Numbered from the stretch's first letter, positions 17,846-27,611 are shown. The stretch: 48,282 bases of DNA from Pluralibacter sp. (GCF_019237635.1 NZ_JAFAGS010000111.1:1-48282), one strand, 5' to 3'. Program-made: numbers and translations. The notes: generated by a model not told the origin, from the sequence alone.

Positions 17846-19486
17846 ATGGCAACTCATAACCGTGCGGGTCAACCTGCACAACAGAGTGATTTGATCAACG
17901 TCGCCCAGCTGACGTCTCAGTACTACGTGCTGAAGCCGCAAGCAGGCAACGCGGACCACGCGGTAAAATTCGGGACCTCCGGTCACCGTGGCAGCGCCGC
18001 TCGTCATAGCTTTAACGAACCGCACATTCTGGCGATTGCTCAGGCAATTGCGGAAGAGCGTGCGAAAAACGGCATCACCGGTCCGTGTTTTGTGGGTAAG
18101 GATACTCACGCGCTGTCTGAGCCTGCGATCATTTCCGTACTGGAAGTGCTGGCGGCCAACGGTGTGGATGTGATTGTGCAGGAGCAGAACGGTTATACCC
18201 CGACGCCTGCTATCTCTCATGCTATCCTGGTTCACAACAAAAAAGGCGGCGCTCAGGCTGACGGCATCGTCATCACCCCGTCGCACAACCCGCCGGATGA
18301 CGGCGGCATTAAATACAATCCGCCAAACGGTGGTCCGGCAGACACCAACGTCACCAAAGTGGTGGAAGATCGCGCGAACGCGCTGCTGGCCGACGGCCTG
18401 AACGGCGTGAAGCGCATGTCGCTGGATGCCGCATGGGCTTCCGGCCACATTAAAGCGCTGGATCTGGTTCAGCCGTTCATCGAAGGACTGGTGGATATCG
18501 TCGATATGGCGGCTATCCAGAAAGCGGGTCTGAAGCTCGGCGTCGACCCGCTTGGCGGGTCCGGTATCGAATACTGGAAGCGTATCGCGACGCACTACAA
18601 GCTCGATCTGACCATTGTTAACGATCATGTCGATCAAACATTCCGCTTCATGCACCTCGATAAAGACGGCGCTATCCGTATGGACTGCTCCTCTGAGTGC
18701 GCAATGGCGGGCCTGTTGCAGCTGCGCGACAAGTTCTCTCTGGCCTTCGCCAACGACCCGGATTACGACCGCCATGGCATCGTGACCCCGGCCGGGCTGA
18801 TGAACCCGAACCACTACCTGGCGGTGGCGATCAACTACCTGTTCCAGCATCGCCCGCAGTGGGGCGCTGATGTTGCCGTAGGGAAAACCCTGGTGTCGTC
18901 GGCAATGATTGACCGCGTGGTGAACGCGCTGGGCCGTCGGCTTGTGGAAGTGCCGGTGGGCTTTAAGTGGTTCGTCGACGGCCTGTTTGACGGCAGCTTT
19001 GGCTTTGGCGGCGAAGAGAGCGCGGGCGCATCATTCCTGCGTTTCGACGGTACGCCGTGGTCTACCGACAAAGACGGCATCATTATGTGCCTGCTGGCGG
19101 CGGAAATCACCGCGGTTACCGGTAAGAACCCGCAGCAGCACTACGATGAGCTGGCGGCTCGCTTCGGCGCGCCGAGCTACAACCGTCTGCAGGCTCCGGC
19201 AACGTCCGCGCAGAAAGCCGCACTGTCTAAACTCTCCCCGGAGATGGTCAGCGCTAACACCCTGGCGGGCGATCCGATCACCGCGCGTCTGACAGCGGCG
19301 CCGGGCAACGGCGCGTCTATCGGCGGCCTGAAGGTGATGACCGACAACGGCTGGTTTGCGGCGCGTCCGTCTGGTACGGAAGATGCGTACAAAATCTACT
19401 GTGAAAGCTTCCTCGGCGACGAACATCGTAAGCTGATTGAGAAAGAAGCGGTTGAGATTGTCAGCGAAGTGCTGAAAAACGCGTAA
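17846..19486 (+). CDS. pgm: Phosphoglucomutase
   Basis: The product interconverts glucose-1-P and glucose-6-P, linking glycogen, galactose and UDP-glucose metabolism. 546 residues as in E. coli. The phosphoserine loop is [12 protein letters not shown] with Ser146. The metal-binding loop reads NDPDYDRHG, the sugar-binding loop GEESAGAS, and the phosphate-binding motif [12 protein letters not shown] near the C-terminus. The ATG at 17846 follows GAGAAGGA with 7-base spacing; an ATG 21 bases upstream overlaps the ribosome site. Terminator follows. Confidence 0.97.
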   Translation: MATHNRAGQPAQQSDLINVAQLTSQYYVLKPQAGNADHAVKFGTSGHRGSAARHSFNEPHILAIAQAIAEERAKNGITGPCFVGKDTHALSEPAIISVLEVLAANGVDVIVQEQNGYTPTPAISHAILVHNKKGGAQADGIVITPSHNPPDDGGIKYNPPNGGPADTNVTKVVEDRANALLADGLNGVKRMSLDAAWASGHIKALDLVQPFIEGLVDIVDMAAIQKAGLKLGVDPLGGSGIEYWKRIATHYKLDLTIVNDHVDQTFRFMHLDKDGAIRMDCSSECAMAGLLQLRDKFSLAFANDPDYDRHGIVTPAGLMNPNHYLAVAINYLFQHRPQWGADVAVGKTLVSSAMIDRVVNALGRRLVEVPVGFKWFVDGLFDGSFGFGGEESAGASFLRFDGTPWSTDKDGIIMCLLAAEITAVTGKNPQQHYDELAARFGAPSYNRLQAPATSAQKAALSKLSPEMVSANTLAGDPITARLTAAPGNGASIGGLKVMTDNGWFAARPSGTEDAYKIYCESFLGDEHRKLIEKEAVEIVSEVLKNA

Positions 19487-19502
19487 GGCGTGAACGAAGA
19501 AA

Positions 19503-19536
19503 AGTAGGCTCCTGAGAAGGCGCCTGCTTTTTTTTT
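19503..19536 (+). terminator. Terminator after pgm
   Basis: The stem AGTAGGC.../...GCGCCTGCT (with G-U pairs) is followed by nine T residues, 17 bases after the pgm stop. Confidence 0.85.
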
Positions 19537-19541
19537 GCCCT

Positions 19542-20021
19542 TTAACCGGGGAGAGCGTGACGGTGGCAGGTTAACGTTTCGCAGTCGATGCGTACAACGC
19601 AGACCGCCTTCATCATCTGTTCCCGATAGTGAAAGGTTTTTCCCGGCGCTGACTGGCGCATGATGGCATCCAGCCCGCGCCGCATCTCCTCACGACGTTG
19701 CAGTATCGAGGCATACCCGGTGGCCATAATGCTGGTATAGGCGAAGCCGTAATCACAGGCGTCGTCCGCCGTAATAAGCCCGTGGTCGCCGTCGATTTCA
19801 ACGCTGACCGCCGGGTTTTTACGCAGCAGCCGCATTTTTTTCCCGGTTCTGGCGCCGTGGAAATAAATCACCCAGCGCCCGTCCTGATAGTCATAGCCAA
19901 AATTGACCGGAACAACATACGGCCAGGCATCGTCATTAAGGGCTATCCGGCAGACCTGATGCCGTTCGACGATTGCCCGTATGTCTGCAATTGCAGTGAC
20001 TTCCCGCTCTGGATTGCTCAT
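19542..20021 (-). CDS. Pyridoxamine 5'-phosphate oxidase-like flavin-binding protein (NimA type)
   Basis: A 159-residue split-barrel flavoprotein. Visible family signatures are ICRIALNDDAWPYVVPVNFGYD-like barrel strands (residues about 23-45), WVIYFHGARTGKKMRLLRKNPAVS-type strand and loop, and the C-terminal KAVCVVRIDCETLTCHRH. The family includes the 5-nitroimidazole reductases NimA-J and heme/F420-type split-barrel proteins; the true substrate is not predictable here. It is placed between pgm and potE, convergent with pgm. I recall no E. coli K-12 gene at this position. Confidence 0.82.
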   Translation of the reverse strand: MSNPEREVTAIADIRAIVERHQVCRIALNDDAWPYVVPVNFGYDYQDGRWVIYFHGARTGKKMRLLRKNPAVSVEIDGDHGLITADDACDYGFAYTSIMATGYASILQRREEMRRGLDAIMRQSAPGKTFHYREQMMKAVCVVRIDCETLTCHRHALPG

Positions 20022-20088
20022 AACTTGTGTCTTATCGTTGATGGTTTGAACTGCCCGGGCCGCCTGAGCGGCGACCCGGAGACGGGGA

Positions 20089-21402
20089 TCAACCGTGTTT
20101 GTTTTTCAGTTCAAAGCGCGGGGAGACCAGGCCATACAGCGTCCAGCCCAGGAAGGTCACGATAGAGCCGTACAGCATCGCCTCTTCGCCGGAAGAGTAG
20201 AGCGCGTAGAAGCTATAGATAGCCCCGATCAGCGCTACGGCGTTGGCGATTTTCGCTTTGCCCGGATCGACCTTCGCCACTTTCTGGATGATGACCAGCG
20301 CCGCCATCGACAGGATGTACGGAATAATGTTGGTCACCACCGCCAGGTTAACCAGCACGTTGAACTGGTTGTTCAACGACGGGCTAATAGTCATCAGCGC
20401 TAACCCGGACTGGATGACCACGATAGTCAGCATCCCCTGGACAGGCGCATCCGCCTGGCTGGTGCGGGAGAAGATTTTCGGGAAGTAACCTTCGTCCGCC
20501 GAAGATTTAAACACCTGGGCGATAGTGAACTGCCAGCCGAGCAGTGAGCCGCAGCAGGACATTACCATCAGACCCATGATCACTTTGCCCACTTCCGGGG
20601 TAAACATCTGGGCGAAAGCCAGACCGAACGGCGCGGTGGAGTTCGCCAGATCCATGTTCGGCACAATCCCGGCAATCACGTTGGTTGAGACGATGTAGAT
20701 CACCGCCGCGCCCAGGGTCCCGCCGAGAACAGCGATAGGCACGTTACGTTCCGGGTTCTCCACCACTTCCATGTTGGCGCAGGCGGATTCCAGGCCCAGG
20801 AAGGCCCACAGCGTCATGGCGATAGACGAGCTTACCGCGCTGAAGAACGGCACGTTATGCGGGTTCCATGCGTTGACGTACATTGTCGGGCTAAACCAGA
20901 ACCAGCCGATAATGCACAGACCGACGACCGGAATGATAACGCCCCAGACGGTGACGCTACTGATCTGACCGGTGATGCGCGCGCCGCCGAAGTTGGCAAT
21001 CGTACACAGCCACAGCACGCCGATGGTGGCGATACCGATTTGCACCGGGCTCAGCGTGGCGCCGAATAGCTCGGTGCCGTAGCCGACTGCCGAAATGGCG
21101 ATCGCCACGTTGGCAATCAGCAGCGACACGCCGTAGGTGTAGTTCGCCATGAAGTTGCCGGACTTACCGAAGGCATACTCCGCATAGCCGCCCATCCCGC
21201 CGGACTTACGGCTGAACATCCCGCATTTAGCGAAGGCCCACGCCAGAGCCATTGAGCCCACGGCGGTGACCAGCCAGGAGATAATGGAAATGGTGCCGAC
21301 TTCAGCCAGTTTGGTGGGTAACATGATGATGCCCGAACCCATCATGTTCACCATCGTCAGGATGGTGAGCTGAACAACCCCCATTTTGTTGGATTTGCTC
21401 AT
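20089..21402 (-). CDS. potE: Putrescine-ornithine antiporter PotE
   Basis: An inner-membrane APC-superfamily transporter of 437 residues (E. coli 439), with about 12 hydrophobic segments and the N-terminal substrate motif MMGSGIIMLPTKLAEVG. It exports putrescine in exchange for ornithine and works with SpeF to consume protons at low pH. The ATG overlaps the speF stop by 4 bases (ATGA), so the two are translationally coupled. Confidence 0.97.
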   Translation of the reverse strand: MSKSNKMGVVQLTILTMVNMMGSGIIMLPTKLAEVGTISIISWLVTAVGSMALAWAFAKCGMFSRKSGGMGGYAEYAFGKSGNFMANYTYGVSLLIANVAIAISAVGYGTELFGATLSPVQIGIATIGVLWLCTIANFGGARITGQISSVTVWGVIIPVVGLCIIGWFWFSPTMYVNAWNPHNVPFFSAVSSSIAMTLWAFLGLESACANMEVVENPERNVPIAVLGGTLGAAVIYIVSTNVIAGIVPNMDLANSTAPFGLAFAQMFTPEVGKVIMGLMVMSCCGSLLGWQFTIAQVFKSSADEGYFPKIFSRTSQADAPVQGMLTIVVIQSGLALMTISPSLNNQFNVLVNLAVVTNIIPYILSMAALVIIQKVAKVDPGKAKIANAVALIGAIYSFYALYSSGEEAMLYGSIVTFLGWTLYGLVSPRFELKNKHG

Positions 21403-23597
21403 AATTTTTCCCCTTTCAGCAGCGCATTGGGGGCGTGCTGATCGTTAATCACATAGCACCACACCTGTTTGCGACCGTCGTGCTCCTGGAGGTAAACCCC
21501 CTGGAGTTCCGGTGCAAAGCCGGGCAGCAGATTGATACCTTCTTCCAGCGCGGTGAAGTAGCGCAGTACGGCGCCGCCCCAGATTTCGCCCGGAACGACG
21601 CACAGTATGCCTGGCGGGTACGGCAGCGCGCCTTCTGCGGCAATGCGACCTTCGGCCTGTGGCAGCGGCACCAGACTGACCTGGCCGCGCAGATAGGCGT
21701 AGTTAGCGTCCTGCGGGTTCATGCTCACGCGCGGGAAGTGCGATTTGCGGAACATCTCTTTTTGCAGTTGCTTAACGTTGTGACGGGCATAGAGGTTGTG
21801 CATTTCCTGGCACAGCTGGCGCAGGGTGTAACCTTCATAGCGATCTTTATGTTGGCCGTAGAGCGACGGCAACACGTCGGCAAGCGGCGCATCGGACTCA
21901 AGCAGGGTTTCAAACCGTACCAGCAACGCGACCAGCTGCTGCAGCTTGGCCATGTCTTCAGCTGGCGTCAGCAGGAACAGGATGGAGTTGAGGTCGCATT
22001 TTTCCGGGATCACGCCGTTTTCACGCAGGAAGTTGGCGAGGATGGTGGCCGGTACGCCAAAGCGCTCATACTCGCCATTCGCCGCATCGATGCCCGGCGT
22101 GGTCAGCAGCAGTTTGCATGGATCGACAAAGTACTGGTGCTCGGCGTAGCCCTCAAACCCGTGCCAGCGTTCACCCGGAACAAAATGGAAGAAACGCAGG
22201 TCGGTGGAGATATCGGCGGTCGCCCAGGACTGCCACGGCTTGCCGTCGACGAGTTCCGGGACAAACGGGCGGATATGTTTGCAGTTATCGAGAATCAGCT
22301 TACGGGTTTCGATACCGCTAACCACGCAGTCCATCCACATGTTGCGACCACATTCGCCTTCGTGCATCTTCGCGTTGATATCCAGTGCCGCAAACAGCGG
22401 ATAGAACGGGCTGGTGGAGGCGTGCATCATAAAGGCATTGTTCAGACGCTTATGCGGAACATAGCGCTGTTGCCCTTTGATATGGCTGTCTTTTTTGTGG
22501 ATCTGCGAGGTCTGTGAGAAACCTGCCTGTTGTTTGTGCACCGACTGGGTCACCAGAATGCCAGGATCGTTTTCGTTGAGATCCAGCAGCAGCGGCGAGC
22601 AGTCCGCCATCATCGGAATAAACTGTTCGTAACCCACCCAGGCGGAGTCAAACAGAATGTAGTCGCACAGATGACCGATTTTATCGACCACCTGACGGGC
22701 GTTATAGATGGTGCCGTCGTAGGTACCTAACTGAATCACCGCCAGACGGAACGGACGGGCGTCCTGTGCGCGGGTTGGCGCGGCTTCGCTGACCAGCTCA
22801 CGCAGATAGCGTTCTTCGAAACAGTGGGCATCAATACCGCCGATAAAGCCGTATGGGTTGCGTGCTGTTTCCAGGTAAATCGGCGTTGCCCCCGCCTGCA
22901 GCAGTGCGCCATGGTGGTTAGACTTGTGGTTGTTGCGGTCAAACAGCACCAGATCGCCCGGCGTCAGCAGGGCATTCAGCACCACTTTGTTGGAGGACGA
23001 GGTGCCATTAAGCACGAAGTAGGTCTTGTCGGCGTTAAAGACCTTCGCCGCATGCTGCTGGGCGATGCACGGCGCACCTTCGTGGATCAGCAGATCGCCC
23101 ATAGCGACATCGGCGTTGCACAGGTCAGAGCGGAAGAGTGCTTCGCCGAAATACTCGACAAACTGGTTGCCCGCTGGATGGCGGCGGAAGAATTCGCCGC
23201 CCTGGTGGCCCGGGCAGTCAAAAGCGCTGTTGCCCTGAGCGACGTAATCGACCAGCGCGCGGAAGAACGGTGGGCGCAATTGCACCTCGTATTTGTGCGC
23301 GGCGGCCTCCAACTGACGGCCGTAAAAGTCGTTCCGGGTCTCATCGTGCTCGAACACCCCCTGAATACGTGAAAGGTACTCAGCAGGCACGATTTCTTCT
23401 TTATTAATGGCAATAAATACCGGGATGTTGTAGCCGGTTGCATCTATTTCATCGAGTTTGCCGCGCTCGACATCTTCAATAGACAATACGGCGGCGGCAA
23501 CGTCAATAAAATGGCTTTCACAGGTATTGATAATAGAACGCTGTGTCGTAAAACAATCAGGGCAAGTACGGCTTACTGCAATTTTTAATTCTGACAT
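21399..23597 (-). CDS. speF: Inducible (biodegradative) ornithine decarboxylase
   Basis: A PLP-dependent fold type I decarboxylase that makes putrescine from ornithine. 732 residues as in E. coli. The N-terminal response-regulator-like wing domain (about 1-110) precedes the PLP domain, with Lys355 in QSVHKQQAGF as the Schiff-base residue. The long C-terminal domain supports the decameric arrangement of the family. Operon speFL-speF-potE; expression is set by the leader peptide SpeFL 260 bp upstream. The induced pair is an acid-stress system. Confidence 0.98.
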   Translation of the reverse strand: MSELKIAVSRTCPDCFTTQRSIINTCESHFIDVAAAVLSIEDVERGKLDEIDATGYNIPVFIAINKEEIVPAEYLSRIQGVFEHDETRNDFYGRQLEAAAHKYEVQLRPPFFRALVDYVAQGNSAFDCPGHQGGEFFRRHPAGNQFVEYFGEALFRSDLCNADVAMGDLLIHEGAPCIAQQHAAKVFNADKTYFVLNGTSSSNKVVLNALLTPGDLVLFDRNNHKSNHHGALLQAGATPIYLETARNPYGFIGGIDAHCFEERYLRELVSEAAPTRAQDARPFRLAVIQLGTYDGTIYNARQVVDKIGHLCDYILFDSAWVGYEQFIPMMADCSPLLLDLNENDPGILVTQSVHKQQAGFSQTSQIHKKDSHIKGQQRYVPHKRLNNAFMMHASTSPFYPLFAALDINAKMHEGECGRNMWMDCVVSGIETRKLILDNCKHIRPFVPELVDGKPWQSWATADISTDLRFFHFVPGERWHGFEGYAEHQYFVDPCKLLLTTPGIDAANGEYERFGVPATILANFLRENGVIPEKCDLNSILFLLTPAEDMAKLQQLVALLVRFETLLESDAPLADVLPSLYGQHKDRYEGYTLRQLCQEMHNLYARHNVKQLQKEMFRKSHFPRVSMNPQDANYAYLRGQVSLVPLPQAEGRIAAEGALPYPPGILCVVPGEIWGGAVLRYFTALEEGINLLPGFAPELQGVYLQEHDGRKQVWCYVINDQHAPNALLKGEKL

Positions 23598-23839
23598 TGG
23601 GATCTCTTCTTTATTTTCGGTAATAACAGGCCCTCAATTTCTTAAAAAAGAAATTGATTTTTCCGGATAAAAGGCAATATCACTCCGCTGATAATAAAAT
23701 CAGGAAATTGCTTTTTTGGGATGTCACAAATCCCACCAGTCCGGTGACTGGCAATGTGCAGGATTTGTCAGGGCGAGCGCTATTGGCTACAGGCGGATGC
23801 CTGTACTGGCAAAATTCAGGAAGACCTGTATGCGAAAGC

Positions 23840-23864
23840 GCCCGTAGTCGGAAGACTACCGGGC
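23840..23864 (-). promoter_or_regulatory. Leader hairpin overlapping the speFL stop codon
   Basis: GCCCGTAGTC and GACTACCGGGC pair around a GGAA loop with one bulged base. The speFL stop codon (23856-23858) lies inside the stem, so a ribosome stalled at the end of SpeFL would keep it open. This matches the ornithine/arginine-sensing attenuation mechanism described for E. coli and Salmonella speF. Confidence 0.75.
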
Positions 23865-23960
23865 ATTAAAGAAGTGAAAGTCAAAACTATTTCGGTGGGC
23901 AAACATCATGATATGTGTTGTCCGCCTTATATGGGGCATCGTTCGGCTATTGTTTTCCAT
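23856..23960 (-). CDS. speFL: SpeFL, ornithine/arginine-sensing leader peptide
   Basis: A 34-codon frame beginning MENNSRTMPHIRRTTHIM and ending HRNSFDFHFFNAR, nearly identical to the E. coli SpeFL (ORF34) I remember, which has Lys where this one has Met at residue 19. In E. coli, SpeFL captures free ornithine while still in the ribosome exit tunnel and stalls termination, which prevents Rho-dependent termination before speF. The conserved HxRRxxH and HRNxFDFHFFNAR parts, implicated in sensing, are intact here. The intervening 258 bases to speF are an AT- and hairpin-rich leader with no other gene. Confidence 0.9.
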   Translation of the reverse strand: MENNSRTMPHIRRTTHIMMFAHRNSFDFHFFNAR

Positions 23961-24225
23961 TTCGTGTACCTTCATGCATTGAGTGAAAGTGGGGTCATTT
24001 TATCCATGAATGAAAGGTAATCTGTGAAGATGATCAATAAAATATGATCATTTAAGAAATAAATAGTCATTGGTTATGCATATCACAGAATGATGTGCTG
24101 AATTGTATGTTTATTGTGAATGAAATGTGTTGAATAATGATTTGAATTAATCTTGTTTGTGGCTTTTTATTATTTTTTAATAAATTTAGCGGGGTTGGAA
24201 TAAGCAGGGGGAGAGATATTTATGT
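23961..24225 (-). promoter_or_regulatory. AT-rich speFL-speF-potE promoter region
   Basis: About 265 very AT-rich bases between speFL and the end of kdpE contain no supported gene. The promoter of the speFL-speF-potE transcript must lie here, but several equally weak -10-like elements prevent a single call. The far end abuts the ArgR-type palindrome at 24226-24243. Confidence 0.5.
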
Positions 24226-24243
24226 TGTGAATAATTATTCACA
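24226..24243. promoter_or_regulatory. Perfect ArgR-type (ARG box) palindrome at the kdpE end
   Basis: TGTGAATAATTATTCACA fits the ARG box consensus WNTGAATWWWWATTCANW at every position and is the core of a 32-bp perfect palindrome (24219-24250) that covers the kdpE stop codon. No T run follows, which argues against a simple terminator. It is about 265 bp upstream of speFL, whose operon handles arginine-derived ornithine. Confidence 0.55.
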
Positions 24244-24916
24244 ACATAAAGCGATAGCCAATACCGGTTTCCGTTAATAAATGCTGTGGACGTGCGGGAT
24301 CTATTTCCAGCTTTTGGCGCAGGTGCCCCATATAAATGCGTAAATAATGACTATGCTCGACGGCGTTCGGTCCCCAGACCTGGCTGAGCAACTGACGTTG
24401 TGTAAGTACCTTGCCGTGATTATTCAGCAACACCGCCAGCAGCCGGAATTCTATCGGGGTCAGATGAATCTCTTCATCGCCGCGGACGATTCTGCGGTTC
24501 GCAAGGTCGACCTGGGTATTGGAAAAGGTAAACAGCGGCTGGTTCTGTTCGCTGCCGCCGTGGCGACGTAGGGCCACGCGCAGGCGGGCCTGTAGCTCGC
24601 CAATGCCGAACGGTTTACTGAGATAGTCGTCAGCGCCGGCGTCAAGGGCGGTAATTTTGTCGGTTTCTTCAGCGCGGGCCGACAGCACGATAACCGGCAC
24701 CTGGCTCCACTGGCGAAAATCGCGGATAAAGTCGATGCCGTCGCCATCCGGCAGACCGAGGTCGAGGATCACCAGATCCGGTTTGCGGGTTGCCGCCTCC
24801 AGCAGGCCGCGCTGGAGGGTTTCCGCTTCGTGAACACGCAGGCCGTCACCTTCCAGCGCGCTGCGCAGAAAACGGCGAATGGCCTGTTCATCTTCAATAA
24901 TTAATACGTTAATCAC
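24239..24916 (-). CDS. kdpE: KdpE response regulator
   Basis: An OmpR/PhoB-type activator of kdpFABC, 225 residues. The receiver domain has acidic pocket Glu8/Asp9 and phospho-acceptor Asp52 (VILDLGLPDGDG), followed by the winged-helix DNA-binding domain (about 125-225). It overlaps the kdpD stop by 4 bases (ATGA). Its stop codon lies inside a 32-bp palindrome. Confidence 0.97.
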   Translation of the reverse strand: MINVLIIEDEQAIRRFLRSALEGDGLRVHEAETLQRGLLEAATRKPDLVILDLGLPDGDGIDFIRDFRQWSQVPVIVLSARAEETDKITALDAGADDYLSKPFGIGELQARLRVALRRHGGSEQNQPLFTFSNTQVDLANRRIVRGDEEIHLTPIEFRLLAVLLNNHGKVLTQRQLLSQVWGPNAVEHSHYLRIYMGHLRQKLEIDPARPQHLLTETGIGYRFML

Positions 24917-27600
24917 GTTTCCTCAGGCAGGTAGTCCAGGGGAGGAGGAGCGTCCAACGGCAGGGTCACCGTAAAGCGGGCGCCGCCTTCCGGGCGATTA
25001 TGCGCGGCCATCGTGCCGCCATGAACCTCCACAATGGCCTGACAGATTGCCAGCCCCAGCCCTACGCCGGGAATGGCTGACTCTTTATGGCCTCTGGCGA
25101 ATTTATCAAAAATAGACTGCTCCTGACCAGCAGGAATACCGGGACCGTTATCCCAGACGTCTAACTGGAGCTGTTCATCCTGATGTTCGGCAGTGATGCC
25201 GATTCGCGCTTTCGTCCCGGCATATTTGACGGCGTTTTCCAGCAGGTTTATCAGCACCCGCTCAAACAGCGGGCCGTCGACATGAATAAGCGCCAGCGGG
25301 TCGCCAAGATGGAGTTCGATATGCCGCCCGCCGAGCCCGGGCTCCAGCGTACGAATTGCGCTACCTACCACCTCTTCGAGCGTCAACCACTCCTTGCGTA
25401 AATTAAAGCCGCCGGACTGAATTCGCGCCATATCCAGCAGATTATTCACCAGCCGCGTGGTGTTAAGCACATGCTGGCGGATTTCGTTGGCCTGCGGGGC
25501 GTGTTTTGACCCCTCGGCGGCTAAATCAAGCGTCAGGATTTCGGCCTGGCCGAACAGCACAGTGAGCGGTGTGCGCAGATCGTGCGACAGCGCCGCCAGC
25601 AGGGAGTTGCGTATGCTCTCCCGCTCGCTGGCAAGCCTGGCCTGCTCTTCGCTGGTGGTGAGCGCCAGCCTGTCGAGAGCGCTCGCGACCAGCAGGGTGC
25701 ACGTTTCCAGCAGGCGCTGCTGCTCGGGAATCATCAACTGTCGCAGGTTACCCGGCTCCACCACGATCACGCCCAAGGTTTTCTCCGCCGTTTTGAGCGG
25801 CAGAATGAGGTATGGCACTCCGGGCAGGGTGTCAGTGCCTGCACCCGCAGGTTGGCCCTTGTCGTAGCTCCAGCGGACAATGGCTTCATCCCACGGGGTG
25901 ATACCGTTGCCGGGGGTCAGGGCGGCGAGATGACCGCTGGCGTTGGGGAGCAGCACCTGACTGCGGGCGTAAAAGGTCGACTGGATAAACTGCTCGCTGG
26001 TACGGGCGATATCCTGCTCGCTGCGACCGATGGCCAGCGCTTTTGACATCTCATACAAATGGCGGGTGCGCTGCTCGCGGTAGCGGGCGATACGCGCCTG
26101 GTAGCGAACGCCCGCCGTCAGGTTACCGATGATAAGCCCGACGGTGAGCATCACCGCGAAGGTCAGCACATACTGAATGTCGGATACCGCCAGGGTGCCG
26201 CGCGGGGCGACAAAAAACAGGTCGAAGCTGATGACGTTTATCACCGTCGCCAGCACTGACGGCCAGCGGCCATAGAACAGCGCGACGATCACCACGCCAA
26301 GCAGGTAAAGCATGACCAGGTTCGCGGTGGCGAAAGCAATCAGGAAGTTGCTGGCCACCAGGGTTATCAATGCGCAGAGCGCCACCGCCACCGCACAGCC
26401 GCGAACCTGCACTCGCCAGCGATCCATCCACGGGCGCGCATCGTTGCCACGGTTGACCGGTGGGGCGGGCGCGTCTTCCAGCGCGACAATCACCAGGTCA
26501 AGATCCGGCGCGCGACGGGCGAGGCGGTCGGCGAAGGATTCCCGACTCCACCAGCGATGCTGCGTGCGGCGGCCGATAATGATTTTGCCGAGGTTGTGCT
26601 CGCGGGCGTAGCGCAAAATCGCTTTGTCTTCCGCCGGGTCGGAGAGGGTGGCGGTTTCCGCGCCCAGCTCCTGTGCGAGACGCAGCGCGCTGAGAATGCT
26701 GCGCCGCTGGTGTTCCGGCAGGCGGTGAAGCCCCGGGGTTTCAACATACACGGCGTGCCAGACGCTGCCGAATTTGGCGGCAAGCCTTGCGGCGGTGCGC
26801 ACCAGCTTCTCATTACCGCTGCTGTGGCCAACGCAGAGCAAAATAGCGTCGCGGGTGTGCCAGACGCGCTCTTCGCCCTGGCCGCGCCACTCGCGCATTT
26901 GGTCGTCGACGCGGTCGGCGGTACGGCGCAACGCCAGCTCGCGCAGCGCAATCAGATTGCCTTTGCGGAAAAAGTGTTCAATGGCCCGTTCCGCCTGACC
27001 GCCGATATAGACTTTGCCTTCGTGCAGGCGTTGACGAAGATCGTCAGGGGGCAGGTCGACCAGCACGATTTCATCGGCGGCGTCAAAAAACGGGTCGGGC
27101 ACCGTCTCACGAACCTTAATGCCGGTGACGCCGCTGACCACATCGTTAAGACTTTCAAGATGCTGAACATTGACGGTGGTAAAAACGTCGATCCCGGCTT
27201 CAAGCAGTTCTTCAACGTCCTGCCAGCGTTTAGGGTGGCGGGAGCCGGGGGCATTGGTGTGCGCCAGTTCGTCCATCAGGATCAGCGCCGGACGCCGGGC
27301 GAGGGCGGCATCGAGGTCAAACTCTTCGACGATGCGTCGCCGGTGAGGGATCCGTTTTCTCGGTTGTGTCGCCAACCCGTCAAGCAGGGCGGCGGTTTCC
27401 TGACGGCCGTGGGTTTCCACCACGCCTATCAGGATATCGAGCCCCTGCGCCCGCAGTCGCTGCGCTTCGCTGAGCATGGCGTAGGTTTTCCCTACGCCCG
27501 CACAGGCGCCAAAAAAGACTTTCAGTTTTCCCCGATGCCAGCCCGCGGTTTGTTCCAGCAGACGGTCGGGGTCCGGGCGAAGAGGCTCGTCGGTCATCAT
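24913..27600 (-). CDS. kdpD: KdpD osmosensitive K+ sensor histidine kinase
   Basis: An 895-residue inner-membrane kinase that senses low K+ and turgor. The N-terminal KdpD domain has Walker A GACAGVGKT (31-39). A universal-stress-protein-like domain follows at about 250-370, then four membrane segments (about 400-500), a GAF-like region, the H-box SHDLRTPL, and the ATP-binding N and G boxes (NLLENAVKY, DNGPGIP, GVGLGLAIC). It begins 11 bp after kdpC, in the kdpFABCDE order, and is coupled to kdpE. Confidence 0.97.
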   Translation of the reverse strand: MMTDEPLRPDPDRLLEQTAGWHRGKLKVFFGACAGVGKTYAMLSEAQRLRAQGLDILIGVVETHGRQETAALLDGLATQPRKRIPHRRRIVEEFDLDAALARRPALILMDELAHTNAPGSRHPKRWQDVEELLEAGIDVFTTVNVQHLESLNDVVSGVTGIKVRETVPDPFFDAADEIVLVDLPPDDLRQRLHEGKVYIGGQAERAIEHFFRKGNLIALRELALRRTADRVDDQMREWRGQGEERVWHTRDAILLCVGHSSGNEKLVRTAARLAAKFGSVWHAVYVETPGLHRLPEHQRRSILSALRLAQELGAETATLSDPAEDKAILRYAREHNLGKIIIGRRTQHRWWSRESFADRLARRAPDLDLVIVALEDAPAPPVNRGNDARPWMDRWRVQVRGCAVAVALCALITLVASNFLIAFATANLVMLYLLGVVIVALFYGRWPSVLATVINVISFDLFFVAPRGTLAVSDIQYVLTFAVMLTVGLIIGNLTAGVRYQARIARYREQRTRHLYEMSKALAIGRSEQDIARTSEQFIQSTFYARSQVLLPNASGHLAALTPGNGITPWDEAIVRWSYDKGQPAGAGTDTLPGVPYLILPLKTAEKTLGVIVVEPGNLRQLMIPEQQRLLETCTLLVASALDRLALTTSEEQARLASERESIRNSLLAALSHDLRTPLTVLFGQAEILTLDLAAEGSKHAPQANEIRQHVLNTTRLVNNLLDMARIQSGGFNLRKEWLTLEEVVGSAIRTLEPGLGGRHIELHLGDPLALIHVDGPLFERVLINLLENAVKYAGTKARIGITAEHQDEQLQLDVWDNGPGIPAGQEQSIFDKFARGHKESAIPGVGLGLAICQAIVEVHGGTMAAHNRPEGGARFTVTLPLDAPPPLDYLPEET

Positions 27601-27611
27601 GTATCCTGAGG

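Noticed and set aside
24226-24243. The kdpE-end palindrome as a CRP site (TGTGA...TCACA).
   Set aside because: The half sites are separated by 8 bases, not 6, so CRP fit is poor; the ARG box consensus fits every position.
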